DNA from: Chiayiivirga flava
GTDB taxonomy: Bacteria; Pseudomonadota; Gammaproteobacteria; Xanthomonadales; Xanthomonadaceae
Direction: 5' to 3'
NCBI RefSeq assembly: GCF_014202825.1
Contig: NZ_JACHHP010000001.1
Coordinates: forward strand, 868,001-932,000
DNA: 64,000 nucleotides
Made by a program: the position numbers and the translations under genes. This document shows, one piece after another, positions 24,152 through 33,685 of the stretch. The notes below the pieces were generated by a model. It was given only the letters and a program-made list of their open reading frames with translations, did not search any database and had not been told where the DNA came from. The first letter of the stretch is position 1; every line of letters begins with the position of its first letter.

Positions 24152-26059
24152 TCAGGCGCCCGGACCTGCCTCTTGCCGCATGCGGGCGATGAAGTCTTCC
24201 AGCTTCATGCTGCCCAGATCGTCCCCCGTTCGCGTGCGAACCGCCACCGCGCCGTTCTCCATCTCGCGGTCCCCGACCACGAGCAGATAGGGGGTGCGCT
24301 GCATCGCATGCTCGCGGATCTTATAGCCGATCTTCTCGTTTCTCAAGTCGCTGTCGACCCGGAAACCTTGATTTGCAAGCGTTTTCCGCACCGACTCCAC
24401 GTACTGCGCCTGCGCATCGGTGATGTTCAGCACCACCGCCTGCAGCGGCGCCAGCCACGCCGGGAAGGCGCCGGCATGGTGTTCGATCAGGATGCCGATG
24501 AAGCGCTCCATCGAGCCGACGATCGCGCGATGCAGCATCACCGGGTGCTGGCGGGCCGAGTGCTCGTCGACGTATTCGGCGCCCAGGCGCCCCGGCATCA
24601 TGAAATCGACCTGCATCGTGCCCAGCTGCCACGTGCGGCCGATGGCGTCGCGCAGGTGGTATTCGATCTTCGGGCCGTAGAAGGCGCCCTCGCCCGGCAG
24701 CTCCTCCCACGCCACGCCGCAGGCGCCGAGCGCGCTGCGCAGCGCGCCTTCGGCCTTGTCCCACGTGGCGTCATCGCCCAAGCGCGAGTCCGGACGCAGC
24801 GCGATCTTGATCTGGATGTCCTCGAAACCGAAGTCGCTGTACACCTTCAGCGCCTGGCGGTGGAACGCCGTCACCTCGGCCTCGATCTGGTCCTCGGTGC
24901 AGAAGATGTGGCCGTCGTCCTGGGTGAAGCCGCGCACGCGCAGGATGCCGTGCAGCGCGCCGGACGGCTCGTTGCGGTGGCAGGCGCCGAATTCGCCGTA
25001 GCGGATCGGCAGGTCGCGGTAGCTGTGCAGGCCCTGGTTGAAGATCTGCACGTGGCCGGGGCAGTTCATCGGCTTCACCGCGTAGGTGCGGTTTTCCGAT
25101 TCGCTGAAGAACATGTTGTCCTTGTAGTTGTCCCAGTGGCCGGATTTCTTCCACAGCGACACGTCGAGGATCTGCGGGCAGCGCACTTCCTGATAGCCGG
25201 AGCTTCGGTACACGCCGCGGATGTACTGCTCGACCACCTGCCACACGCTCCAGCCCTTCGGATGCCAGAACACGAGGCCGGGCGCTTCTTCCTGCAGATG
25301 GAACAGGTTCTGCTGCTTGCCGATCTTGCGGTGGTCGCGCTTCTCGGCTTCCTCGATGCGCTGGATGTAGGCATCGAGCTGCTTCTTGTCGGCCCAGGCC
25401 GTGCCGTAGATGCGCTGCAGCTGTTCGTTCTTCGAATCGCCGCGCCAGTAGGCGCCCGAGACGCGCGTGAGCTTGAAGGCCTTGAGAAAGCGTGTGTTCG
25501 GCACGTGCGGGCCGCGGCACATGTCGACGTATTCCTCGTGGTAGTACAGGCCCATCGACGTTTCGTCGGGCATGTCCTCGACCAGGCGCAGCTTGTAGTC
25601 CTCGCCGCGCGCCTTGAACACCTCGATCACCTCGGCACGCGGCGTGACCTTCTTGACCACGTCGTAGTCCTTGGCGATGAGTTCGCCCATGCGCTTCTCG
25701 ATCGCGGCGAGATCGTCCGGCGTGAAGGGGCGCTCGTTCCAGATGTCGTAGTAGAAGCCTTCCGCGATCACCGGCCCGATCACCATCTTGGCGTTCGGGA
25801 ACAGCTGCTTGACCGCGTGACCGACGAGGTGGGCGCAGGAGTGGCGGATGATCTCGACGCCTTCGGCATCCTTCGGCGTGATGATGCGCAGCGACGCGTC
25901 GTGGTCGATGCGGTCGCTCGCATCGACGAGCTTGCCGTCGACGGCACCGGCGACGGTGGCCTTCGCAAGGCCGGCGCCGATGCTCTGCGCGACCTCCATC
26001 ACGGACACGGGTCGGTCGAATTCACGGCGGCTGCCGTCGGGAAGCGTGATCGAAATCAT
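24152..26059 (-). CDS. thrS: Threonyl-tRNA synthetase
   Basis: A 635-residue class II synthetase. In order: a TGS domain (about 1-61), the editing domain with '[11 protein letters not shown]' (about 73-83), the catalytic core with the zinc-binding Cys333 in [10 protein letters not shown], the motif 2 segment '[14 protein letters not shown]' and motif 3 '[20 protein letters not shown]', cut here to its key residues, and a C-terminal anticodon-binding domain. Cys333 corresponds to the E. coli zinc ligand Cys334. ATG at 26059. infC starts 40 bases after the stop. I see no T-box; E. coli-type operator control would need structure analysis of the 26060-26200 leader. Confidence 0.97.
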   Translation of the reverse strand: MISITLPDGSRREFDRPVSVMEVAQSIGAGLAKATVAGAVDGKLVDASDRIDHDASLRIITPKDAEGVEIIRHSCAHLVGHAVKQLFPNAKMVIGPVIAEGFYYDIWNERPFTPDDLAAIEKRMGELIAKDYDVVKKVTPRAEVIEVFKARGEDYKLRLVEDMPDETSMGLYYHEEYVDMCRGPHVPNTRFLKAFKLTRVSGAYWRGDSKNEQLQRIYGTAWADKKQLDAYIQRIEEAEKRDHRKIGKQQNLFHLQEEAPGLVFWHPKGWSVWQVVEQYIRGVYRSSGYQEVRCPQILDVSLWKKSGHWDNYKDNMFFSESENRTYAVKPMNCPGHVQIFNQGLHSYRDLPIRYGEFGACHRNEPSGALHGILRVRGFTQDDGHIFCTEDQIEAEVTAFHRQALKVYSDFGFEDIQIKIALRPDSRLGDDATWDKAEGALRSALGACGVAWEELPGEGAFYGPKIEYHLRDAIGRTWQLGTMQVDFMMPGRLGAEYVDEHSARQHPVMLHRAIVGSMERFIGILIEHHAGAFPAWLAPLQAVVLNITDAQAQYVESVRKTLANQGFRVDSDLRNEKIGYKIREHAMQRTPYLLVVGDREMENGAVAVRTRTGDDLGSMKLEDFIARMRQEAGPGA

Positions 26060-26383
26060 GGGCGGGCTCCGCCTGCGCGCGGCAGGCTGTTGCGAGGGAG
26101 TGGGAAACGGCGGGACGCCATCGCGCGGGCGCGGCGTGGGTGGTCCGGCGGCGGGGCCGCACGGGCGGGGACGCGATCAGTGGCGGCTGCGAGTCCGCAT
26201 GTCACACACTCGTCCGGCGCTTGACCCCGGACACCTCACGGTCGGCGATGAATCGGGCCGTCGGCAGAACGCCGCGGCGGGACCGGAAAGGTAGGGGTCG
26301 GTGACGGCACTGTCAATGGGCCGCGCCGAGGTTCGCACGCTGCGCGGCGGTGGCGGCAAGTTGCCGCGGACGACGCACGCGCA
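26060..26383. other. Gene-free gap upstream of thrS
   Basis: These 324 bases separate the thrS start from the stop of the next minus-strand gene. They should hold the thrS promoter and leader. The sequence is uniformly GC-rich, and I see no family A or B palindrome, no clear -35/-10 pair and no convincing terminator. Short open frames on both strands have no recognisable similarity. Confidence 0.5.
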
Positions 26384-28558
26384 CTATTCGAAATCGTCCT
26401 CGAACAGCCCCATCGACAGCACCAGCTTCCAGTGCCCGAGCAGTTCGGCAAACGCCTGCGGCGGATTGGTCGCCGCCGGCGCACCGGTCTGGCTCGCGGT
26501 GTTGACGCCGTGGCAGCCGTCGCAGGCGCGGATCTCGCCCGGCTGCACCGTCACCCAGTAGCGCTCGCGCACGATCGGTTCGCCGTCGGTGTTCAGCGTT
26601 TCCCAGGTCAACGCGCGTTGCGCGGGCACGAACAGCGCCACCGAGCCGTCCGGCGCGATCGCACGCATGCCCGCCGCCGATCCCGCTTGCGGCGGATTGG
26701 CGGCGGTGGCGGCCGGGTCGTGCAGGTAGCGCGCGATCGGCCGGCGTCCGGGACGCGGTTCGCTGGCGCCGAAGGTGATGCCGCGGATCTGGTCGGCCTG
26801 CAGGAACCGCATGCGGTCGATGTCGTGCACCTGCAGCGCATCCGGAGCGATGCTGGCCACGCCGCCCGGCACGCGCAGGTTGTACGGCTGCTGCTCGTCG
26901 GCGACGTCGCGACGCGTGGCGTCGCGCACCACGAGCACGCCGAGGCCGCGCTCGCGCAACCAAGCGCGGAACGCCGCCGGACTCACGCCCGCCGCGGCGA
27001 ACACCTCCTGCTCCGGCGTCTTCAGCGCGATGCTCGACACCGGCGGCACCGGGCGCGCACGCACCTCCACCGGCGACAGTTCCCACAGCGGGCCGTCGTA
27101 GCCGATCAGCGCATCGGGCGACCACCACGTCACGCTGCGCGTGACCTGCGGATTGAGCATGGCGCCGGGCAGGTACGTGCCGTCCGCGTCGGCATCGGCG
27201 ACGAATTTCAGGCGGAACCGGTAGCGCGGCATCGGATTCGCGGCGGTGCCGTCGTTTTCGTCTTCGCCGACATCGGGCGTGTGCACCGCGACGATGCGGC
27301 CGTCGCTCAGCACGATGGGGTTGCGGTAGCGGCCCGAATGATCCGGCGCGGCGCCGGTGCCGAAGGTGCTGCGCGGGGTCAGGTAGTCGACCGCGATGTC
27401 GTCGGCGTTGCGCGAGGGCGGCGCGACCATGCGGAACAGCTGACCGGACGCATGCGTGGCGAACTCGGGCGCGTCGATGGCAACGTAGCGGCCGGGCATG
27501 GTCGGGTCTTCGGCGATCTGCATCATGCTCTCGACCGCGTCGAACTCGCGCTCGACGTTGACCAGGTCCGGATCGTCGAGGAAGTTGCGCGGAAAATACC
27601 GGTGCAGCTCGTGCCGGCCGACGTGGTTCAGGGTTTCCTCTTCGGTGCCGTCCTGATGCACGGTCCACGGAAAGAAGAAGTTGAAGCGGTGCCCGGACAC
27701 GCCCGACCCCGGCACTTCCAGACGCGGCTCGGGGAACACTTCGGGGGCGCGCGGGATGTGCGCCGCGCCGTCGGCCTCGGACGCGAAATCGAAGGTGCCG
27801 TAGGTGGGCGTTTCGCCGTTGGCTTCCGATTCGGCGTCGGCTTCGGCCTGCTGGTCGGTCTGCAGATGGTCCCAGCGGGTGTAGAGCACGCGGCCGAAAC
27901 TGTCGACCAGCGGATCGAACGACCCCGACGGCGAGTGCTGCAGCAGCTGCAGCGCGCCGGTGGTTGCGTTCAGCGCCCACAGGCCGGTGACCGTGGCGGT
28001 GGATTCGTATTCGTCGTGCTGCGGGTACAGATGGCGCTCGCCCGAGCGCGGGCGGTCCGATGCGAACAGGATGCGGCCGTCGGACAGATAGGTGGGGTTG
28101 ACGTTGTTGTAGTCCGCCGGCTGGTTCGCCACCTTGGTGACGACGGCGGTCGCGCCCTGCGCGAGGCCCGTCACCTCGTACATCTGCCAGTAGTACGGAT
28201 TCACCTCGTACTGCGCGGCGCCGCCGCCGACCACCATCGAGAAGATCGCCCGCGTCCCGGAGAAATGCACGTCCGGATCGCGCACCGCGATCGCGCCGGC
28301 ACCCTGCAGCGAACCGGCCACGCCGAAGCCGGCCTCGCGCGTGAGGTTGCGCGTGCTGCCGTCGGGATAGCGCAGCATCAGGTCGCCGCCGCGCGGCGCC
28401 TCCATCGGGCCGGCGAAGTGGCTGCCGAAGGTCGAGAAGGCATTGCCGAAGTCGTCGGCGGTGGGCACCTGGGTGACGTAGAGGATGGGATTGGGCAACG
28501 CCTGCGCGGACGCGCAGGCATGGGCCACCACGAGCAGCAATCCGATGACACAACGCAT
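26384..28558 (-). CDS. Secreted beta-propeller-like protein with one c-type heme site (HzsA-related)
   Basis: A 724-residue exported protein. Residues 1-20 are a signal peptide ending in CASAQA. The body has blade-like segments such as 'NNVNPTYLSDGRILFASDR' and 'NPIVLSDGRIVAVHTPD', as in TolB/WD40-type propellers. Near the C-terminus a single heme-binding motif C679-D-G-C682-H683 is visible, followed by the tail GLFEDDFE. The wording is like proteins annotated 'HzsA-related' after the hydrazine synthase alpha subunit; I recognise this only by pattern and claim no hydrazine chemistry. The acidic Phe-Glu end resembles a C-terminal tag on exported proteins of Rhodanobacteraceae-like bacteria. 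ATG at 28558 with GGGGGA upstream. Confidence 0.7.
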   Translation of the reverse strand: MRCVIGLLLVVAHACASAQALPNPILYVTQVPTADDFGNAFSTFGSHFAGPMEAPRGGDLMLRYPDGSTRNLTREAGFGVAGSLQGAGAIAVRDPDVHFSGTRAIFSMVVGGGAAQYEVNPYYWQMYEVTGLAQGATAVVTKVANQPADYNNVNPTYLSDGRILFASDRPRSGERHLYPQHDEYESTATVTGLWALNATTGALQLLQHSPSGSFDPLVDSFGRVLYTRWDHLQTDQQAEADAESEANGETPTYGTFDFASEADGAAHIPRAPEVFPEPRLEVPGSGVSGHRFNFFFPWTVHQDGTEEETLNHVGRHELHRYFPRNFLDDPDLVNVEREFDAVESMMQIAEDPTMPGRYVAIDAPEFATHASGQLFRMVAPPSRNADDIAVDYLTPRSTFGTGAAPDHSGRYRNPIVLSDGRIVAVHTPDVGEDENDGTAANPMPRYRFRLKFVADADADGTYLPGAMLNPQVTRSVTWWSPDALIGYDGPLWELSPVEVRARPVPPVSSIALKTPEQEVFAAAGVSPAAFRAWLRERGLGVLVVRDATRRDVADEQQPYNLRVPGGVASIAPDALQVHDIDRMRFLQADQIRGITFGASEPRPGRRPIARYLHDPAATAANPPQAGSAAGMRAIAPDGSVALFVPAQRALTWETLNTDGEPIVRERYWVTVQPGEIRACDGCHGVNTASQTGAPAATNPPQAFAELLGHWKLVLSMGLFEDDFE

Positions 28559-28823
28559 GAGAGTCCCCCGACGCGATGGTGCGACGGCGCAAATCGCCAT
28601 CTCCGGCCACAACGGACGACGGCGCGCGGCGGGGCCATGCTGCGCTCGCCGGCGACGGTTTGCACGTGCCTGGCGCGTGTGTCCCGCTTCGCGATGGCCT
28701 CGACCGCCCGCCGTATCCAGGCGGCCATGCTGCGGCGCTGCACGCCGATTTGGCTCATGCCGCGATTTTCCCGAATGTTACCGGTGACAGGAGATAAACT
28801 TCGCCAAACACCGGAGATCATGC

Positions 28824-30413
28824 ATGGGTCTTTCGCGCCGGACATGGATCGCGGGAACTGCCGCCGGAGCGCTGCTGCTCGGGACGGCGCGGCGCGCGGC
28901 TGCCGATCGCACGGTGTCCACGCCGATCGCCACCGTCACCGGCGGCCGCGTCCGCGGTATCCGCGACGGCGATCTCTTCGTGTTCCGCGGCATCCGCTAC
29001 GGCGCGGACACGGCAGCCACCCGTTTCGCCCCGCCCGGTCCGCCGCGCCCGTGGGAGGGCGTCCGCGACGCCACCGCGTTCGGCAACAGCGCGCCGCAGC
29101 GCGGTGCCGACGCCCCCGGCAGCGAAGACTGCCTGTTCCTCAACGTGACCACGCCCGCGCTGCGCGACGGTGCGCGCCGGCCGGTGCTGGTCTACCTCCA
29201 CGGCGGCGGCTACAGCACCGGCGCCGGCAGCGATCCGCTGTACGACGGCAGTGCGCTGTGCCGGCGGGGCGACGTGGTCGTCGTCACGCTCAACCACCGG
29301 CTCAACGTGTTCGGGTATCTCGCGCTCGACGGATTCGGCGACGGACGCTTCGCAGGGTCGGGCAACGTCGGGCAGCTCGACCTGATCGCCGCGTTGCGTT
29401 GGGTGCGGCGGCACGCGGACGAGTTCGGCGGCGATGCCGGCAACGTCACCGTGTTCGGCCAGTCGGGCGGTGGCGCGAAGATCGCGACGCTGATGGCGAT
29501 GCCGGCGGCGGCCGGCCTGTTCCATCGCGCGATGACGATGAGCGGGCAGCAGGTCACCGCGGCCGGCCCGCGCGCGGCGCGGCAGCGTGCGGCGATGCTG
29601 CTCGATGCGCTGAAGATCGCGCCGGCGCAGGTCGACCGGTTGCGCGAGGTGCCGATGGAGCGGGTGCTGGAGGCCAGCGCGATCCGCGATCCGTCGCGCA
29701 TCGAGGACACCGGCCTGTACTTCGGCCCGGTGCTCGATGGCGTGTCGTTGCACCGGCATCCGTTTTATCCGGACGCGCCGGCGCAGTCGCGCGGCATTCC
29801 GATGCTGATCGGCAACACGCGCGACGAAACGCGTGCGTTTCTCGGCAGCGACCCGGAAAATTTCTCGCTGACGTGGGACACGCTGCCGGCGAAACTCGTC
29901 GCGCAGCAGTACGTCGACCTGCCGGCGGACATGGTGATCGCCGAATACCGCCGGCTGTACCCGCGGTACACGCCGAGCGACGTGTTTTTCGCCGCGACCA
30001 CGGCCGGGCGCTCGTGGCGCGGCGCGATCGAGGAGGCGGAAGCGCGCGCGCGACAGGGTGCGCCGGCGTGGGTGTACCAGCTCGACTGGCCGTCACCGGC
30101 CGACGACGGCCGGCTGCGCGCGTTCCACACGCTGGACATTCCGCTGGTGTTCGGCACGCTCGATGCGCCCGGTTCGCGCACGGGCACAGGCGCGGACGCC
30201 CGGGCTGTCGCCCGACGCATGGGCGATGCGTTGCTTGCGTTCGCGCGCACCGGCGACCCGAACCACGCCGGCCTGCCGGCGTGGGCGTCCTACTCGCTGC
30301 AGCGGCGCGAGACGATGGTGTTCGACGCGCGATCGCGCGCGGTCGACGATCCGCGGCGCGGAGAGAGGCTGCTCTATGCGCGTGCGCCGTTCGTGCAGCG
30401 CGGCACGTTCTGA
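28824..30413 (+). CDS. Tat-exported type B carboxylesterase
   Basis: A 529-residue alpha/beta-hydrolase of the carboxylesterase/cholinesterase family. The N-terminus has a twin-arginine signal (LSRRTWIAG followed by a hydrophobic run ending in ARRAAA). Family motifs: 'FRGIRYG' (about 54), EDCLFLNV (about 100), the oxyanion loop YLHGGGY (about 129-135) and the nucleophile Ser214 in FGQSGGG. An acid and a late His ('GDPNHAG' near the C-terminus) complete the likely triad. Substrate is unknown. It is divergent from the secreted heme protein across 265 bases, so the two may share control and act together outside the cytosol (inference). Confidence 0.92.
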   Translation: MGLSRRTWIAGTAAGALLLGTARRAAADRTVSTPIATVTGGRVRGIRDGDLFVFRGIRYGADTAATRFAPPGPPRPWEGVRDATAFGNSAPQRGADAPGSEDCLFLNVTTPALRDGARRPVLVYLHGGGYSTGAGSDPLYDGSALCRRGDVVVVTLNHRLNVFGYLALDGFGDGRFAGSGNVGQLDLIAALRWVRRHADEFGGDAGNVTVFGQSGGGAKIATLMAMPAAAGLFHRAMTMSGQQVTAAGPRAARQRAAMLLDALKIAPAQVDRLREVPMERVLEASAIRDPSRIEDTGLYFGPVLDGVSLHRHPFYPDAPAQSRGIPMLIGNTRDETRAFLGSDPENFSLTWDTLPAKLVAQQYVDLPADMVIAEYRRLYPRYTPSDVFFAATTAGRSWRGAIEEAEARARQGAPAWVYQLDWPSPADDGRLRAFHTLDIPLVFGTLDAPGSRTGTGADARAVARRMGDALLAFARTGDPNHAGLPAWASYSLQRRETMVFDARSRAVDDPRRGERLLYARAPFVQRGTF

Positions 30414-30429
30414 CGTCGCGCCCTTGCTT

Positions 30430-30594
30430 CCTTCTCCCTCCGGGAGAAGGTGCCGAAGGCGGATGAGGGACGGGCGTTGCGGTGTGTCATGGTGCTCGGC
30501 GGAACGAACACATCCGCATCAATGCAGGCTTCGTCCAACGTGGATGCCCGTCCCTCATCCGCCCTGCCGGGCACCTTCTCCCGACGGGAGAAGG
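30430..30594. repeat. Family B inverted repeat pair between esterase and ybdD
   Basis: Left arm 30430-30471 (CCTTCTCCCTCCGGGAGAAGG, then TGCCGAAGGCGGATGAGGGA) and right arm 30551-30594 in inverse order, with 80 bases between. Together they fill the gap between two convergent genes. Each arm is itself a hairpin, and both could pair as one large structure that blocks readthrough in either direction. Confidence 0.87.
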
Positions 30595-30606
30595 AAGAAG
30601 CGGCTT

Positions 30607-30828
30607 TCAGCAACAACGCGACCCGGTTCCGCCGAAGCGCGCGCGCTGGCGCTCGTCGAAGAATTCCGCATAGCTCGGCACCGGCAGGTCCGGATGCACG
30701 CGGCGCAGATGCGCCACGTACGTCTCGTAGTCCGGCACGCCCACCGCCAGGCGTGCGCAGGAGCGAAGAAAACGCCATGCGCGCCCGAACCGCGCCGCGA
30801 CGTCGACGCTATGCAGGGAACGCAACAT
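30607..30828 (-). CDS. YbdD/YjiX family protein (DUF466), CstA partner
   Basis: A 73-residue protein of the DUF466 family, with the family pattern 'VGVPDYETYVAHLRRVHPDLP' abridged, followed by 'MPSYAEFF'-like text (here VPSYAEFFDERQ). E. coli YbdD and YjiX are encoded just after the peptide/pyruvate transporters CstA and BtsT and are needed for their function. Here the ATG at 30828 lies inside the end of cstA (20-base overlap), the same arrangement. The C-terminus ends in two cysteines. I chose the ATG over an upstream in-frame alternative because family members begin about 20-30 residues before the core motif. Confidence 0.85.
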   Translation of the reverse strand: MLRSLHSVDVAARFGRAWRFLRSCARLAVGVPDYETYVAHLRRVHPDLPVPSYAEFFDERQRARFGGTGSRCC

Positions 30829-32863
30829 ACGGCGTCTCCTGCGAAATCGGTACTGACGAGCGGCGCGCGCGCAGGATCTCGCGGATGCCGAACCCCACCG
30901 TGGACAGCAGCACCACGATGAACAGCACGCACAGGCCGGCATTGAGATAGTTGTTGAACGCCACGCGACCCATTTCCTCGATGGTCTTGGCCGGGGCGAG
31001 CACCTGGCCCGAGGCCGCCGCATCCGCGAAACGTCGCGCGTTGGCGAGGAAGCCGACCTTCGGGTCGGCGTCGAACAGCTTGAGCCAGCCTGCCGACAGG
31101 GTGCAGATCAGCAGCCATGCGGTCGGCAGGATCGTCACCCACGCGTACTGCCCGCGCTTCATCTTGAACAGCACCACGGTGCAGTACGTCAGCGCGATGC
31201 CGGCCAGCATCTGGTTGGCGATGCCGAACAGCGGCCACAGCGTGTTGATGCCGCCGAGCGGATCGACCACGCCCTGGTAGAGGAAGTAGCCCCACATCGC
31301 CACCGCCAGCGCGGTCGCGATGATGTTGGCGCCCCACGACTCGGTCTGCTTCAGCGGCGCGTACACCATGCCGCCGAGCTCCTGGATCATGAAACGCGCA
31401 ACGCGCGTGCCGGCATCGACCGCGGTCAGGATGAAGAGCGCTTCGAACAGGATCGCGTAGTGGTACCAGAACGCCATCATGCCGTCGCCGGAGATCACCG
31501 AGTGGAGGATCTGCGCCATGCCCACCGCAAGCGTCGGCGCGCCGCCGGTGCGCGAGAGGATCGACGCCTCGCCGACGTCCTTCGCGGTCTGCGCGAGGAT
31601 GTCGGGGGTCACCACGAAACCCCATTCGCTGATCACGCGCGCGGCGTTGACCACATCGGTACCGATCAGCGCCGCCGGCGAATTCAGTGCGAAGTACACG
31701 CCCGGTTCGAGCACGCAGGCCGCGACCAGCGCCATGATCGCGACGAAGGCCTCCATCAGCATGCCGCCGTAGCCGATCATGCGCACCTGGGTCTCGTTGT
31801 CGAGCAGCTTGGGCGTGGTGCCGGACGAGATCAGCGCGTGGAAGCCGGAGACCGCGCCGCAGGCGATCGTGATGAACAGGAACGGAAACAGGCTGCCCGA
31901 CCACACCGGCCCGCTGCCGTCGATGAACTTCGTCAGCGCCGGCATCTGCAGGTCCGGCATCGCGAACAGGATCGCCACCGCGAGCAGCACCACCGTGCCG
32001 ATCTTGAGGAACGTGGACAGATAGTCGCGCGGCGCCAGCAGCAGCCACACCGGCAGCACCGCGGCGATGAAGCCGTAGACGATCAGCATCCACGCGAGCG
32101 CCGTGCCGGAGAAGTGGAACATCGGTGCCCACTCGGGATGTGCTGCCACTTTTCCGCCGAGCCAGATCGCGAGCATCAGCAGCACCAGGCCGATGACCGA
32201 GACCTCGCCGATCCTGCCCGGCCGCCAGTAGCGCAGATAGAAGCCCATCAGGATCGCGATCGGGATGGTCAGCGCGACGGTGAACGTGCCCCACGGACTT
32301 TCCGCGAGCGCCTTTACCACCACCAGCGACAGCACCGCCAGGATGATGATCATGATCAGCAGGATGCCCACCATGGCGAATCCGCCGGCGGCATTGCCCA
32401 TTTCCGCGCGGATCATGTCGCCGAGCGAGCGGCCGTTGCGGCGCGAGGACAGGAACAGCACCAGCATGTCCTGCACCGCGCCGGCAAACACCACGCCGAA
32501 CAGGATCCACAGCGTGCCGGGCAGGTAACCCATCTGTGCGGCCAGCACCGGACCCACGAGCGGGCCCGCGCCGGCGATGGCGGCGAAATGGTGCCCGAAC
32601 AGCACGTATTTGTCGGTCGGAACGAAATCCAGGCCGTCGTTGCGCAGGTGCGCGGGCGTCGCGCGTGTCGGATCGACCTGCAGCACCGTCTTCGCGATGT
32701 ACAGGCTGTAGAAGCGGTACGCGATCATGAACACCGACACCGACGCGGCCACCAGCCACAGCGCGTTGATCGTCTCGCCGCGGTCCAGCGCCACCACCGC
32801 CAGGCAGCACGCCCCGCCCACGGCCAGCACCAGCCAGCCCAGTTTCGCCAGCATCCCGTTCAT
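30809..32863 (-). CDS. cstA: Carbon starvation protein CstA (peptide/pyruvate transporter)
   Basis: A 684-residue inner-membrane transporter with about 16-18 hydrophobic helices. The family core is visible near the N-terminus in 'PTDKYVLFGHHFAAIAGAGPLVGP' (abridged, about residues 82-105) and in the 'FHALISSGTTPK' segment near 365. CstA imports peptides or pyruvate under carbon limitation; in many bacteria it is repressed at the mRNA level by CsrA, which is also encoded in this window. Overlaps the downstream DUF466 gene. ATG at 32863. The 214-base gap to the divergent acetyltransferase gene should hold the promoter. Confidence 0.93.
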   Translation of the reverse strand: MNGMLAKLGWLVLAVGGACCLAVVALDRGETINALWLVAASVSVFMIAYRFYSLYIAKTVLQVDPTRATPAHLRNDGLDFVPTDKYVLFGHHFAAIAGAGPLVGPVLAAQMGYLPGTLWILFGVVFAGAVQDMLVLFLSSRRNGRSLGDMIRAEMGNAAGGFAMVGILLIMIIILAVLSLVVVKALAESPWGTFTVALTIPIAILMGFYLRYWRPGRIGEVSVIGLVLLMLAIWLGGKVAAHPEWAPMFHFSGTALAWMLIVYGFIAAVLPVWLLLAPRDYLSTFLKIGTVVLLAVAILFAMPDLQMPALTKFIDGSGPVWSGSLFPFLFITIACGAVSGFHALISSGTTPKLLDNETQVRMIGYGGMLMEAFVAIMALVAACVLEPGVYFALNSPAALIGTDVVNAARVISEWGFVVTPDILAQTAKDVGEASILSRTGGAPTLAVGMAQILHSVISGDGMMAFWYHYAILFEALFILTAVDAGTRVARFMIQELGGMVYAPLKQTESWGANIIATALAVAMWGYFLYQGVVDPLGGINTLWPLFGIANQMLAGIALTYCTVVLFKMKRGQYAWVTILPTAWLLICTLSAGWLKLFDADPKVGFLANARRFADAAASGQVLAPAKTIEEMGRVAFNNYLNAGLCVLFIVVLLSTVGFGIREILRARRSSVPISQETPYVAFPA

Positions 32864-32988
32864 CGTGTCCGCCCTCGCACCGTGTCGGTGGCAAGCGTCC
32901 TGCCGCGCGCCGCGCGGGTCAAGCGTGCCGCACGCCCCACCTTGGTCGGGTTGCGGCGCCGCGGCGACTGTGCGCGGGCCGCGCGCGA

Positions 32989-33019
32989 TTCACGCCGGCA
33001 CGGCCGGCCATGCGATAAT
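32989..33019 (+). promoter_or_regulatory. Possible promoter of the GNAT-min operon
   Basis: GATAAT at 33014-33019 is a clear -10-like hexamer in GC-rich sequence, with TTCACG at 32989-32994 as a poor -35, 19 bases upstream. It would start a transcript about 50 bases before the acetyltransferase ATG and could drive minC as well. Pattern only. Confidence 0.35.
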
Positions 33020-33077
33020 CCCGGTCCACGACGGCGCCGGCCCGCACCGGCCGCGCGCCCCACATCCGGAGACAGGA

Positions 33078-33683
33078 ATGTCGATCGTCATCCGCGACGT
33101 GCGCGAGCACGAGCTGGATTCCGTCCTTGCGTTGAACAATGCCGCCGGTGTCACGATCCTGCCGCTGGACCATTCGCAACTGCGCTTCTTCTACGACCAT
33201 GCCGCGTACTTCCGCGTGGCCGAGGTGGACGGCACGCTGGCCGGGTTCCTGATCGCGCTCGACCAGGATTCGCCGTACGAGAGCAGCAACTATCTGTGGT
33301 TCCGCAGCCACTACCCTGCGTTCGTCTACATCGACCGCGTGGTGATCGCCAGCGCGCAGCGCGGCGCCGGCGTGGGCCGGGTGTTCTACGCCGACGTCAC
33401 GAGCTTTGCCGAAACCCACGCGCCGCTGCTTACCTGCGAGGTGTTCCTCGAACCGCGCAACGACGTCGCCGTGCTGTTCCACGGCACCTACGGCTTCCAG
33501 GAAGTGGGCCAGCAGGTGATGATCGAGACCGGCCTGCGCGTCTCGCTGCTGGCCAAGGAACTGGCGAGCTATCCGTGGGTGCGCAGCACCTACCTCGACA
33601 AGCCCGATGGCCGCCTGCCGGACCTGCCGTGGCTGGCCACCCGCAAGCGCAAGCCGGCCGTGCGGCTGGCGACGGGGACCTGA
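33078..33683 (+). CDS. GNAT family N-acetyltransferase
   Basis: A 201-residue acyltransferase of the GNAT fold. The acetyl-CoA-binding motif A is 'IDRVVIASAQRGAGVGRVFY' (about 92-111), with the R/Q-x-x-G-x-G/A loop. 'CEVFLEPRNDVAVLFHGTYGF' (abridged, about 123-143) is the motif B region. The ATG has an AGGA site five bases upstream. It ends two bases before the minC start, so it is translationally linked to the min operon. The acceptor substrate is unknown; no link between GNAT enzymes and Min proteins is established. Confidence 0.87.
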   Translation: MSIVIRDVREHELDSVLALNNAAGVTILPLDHSQLRFFYDHAAYFRVAEVDGTLAGFLIALDQDSPYESSNYLWFRSHYPAFVYIDRVVIASAQRGAGVGRVFYADVTSFAETHAPLLTCEVFLEPRNDVAVLFHGTYGFQEVGQQVMIETGLRVSLLAKELASYPWVRSTYLDKPDGRLPDLPWLATRKRKPAVRLATGT

Positions 33684-33685
33684 GC

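Noticed and set aside
26384-28558. Hydrazine synthase subunit (anammox function)
   Set aside because: Only a loose family resemblance is visible, with a single heme site and no other anammox gene; the organism type does not fit.
26432-30466. A 1344-codon plus-strand frame across the heme-protein and esterase region
   Set aside because: Arg/His/Val-rich shadow translation that crosses two well-supported genes on different frames.
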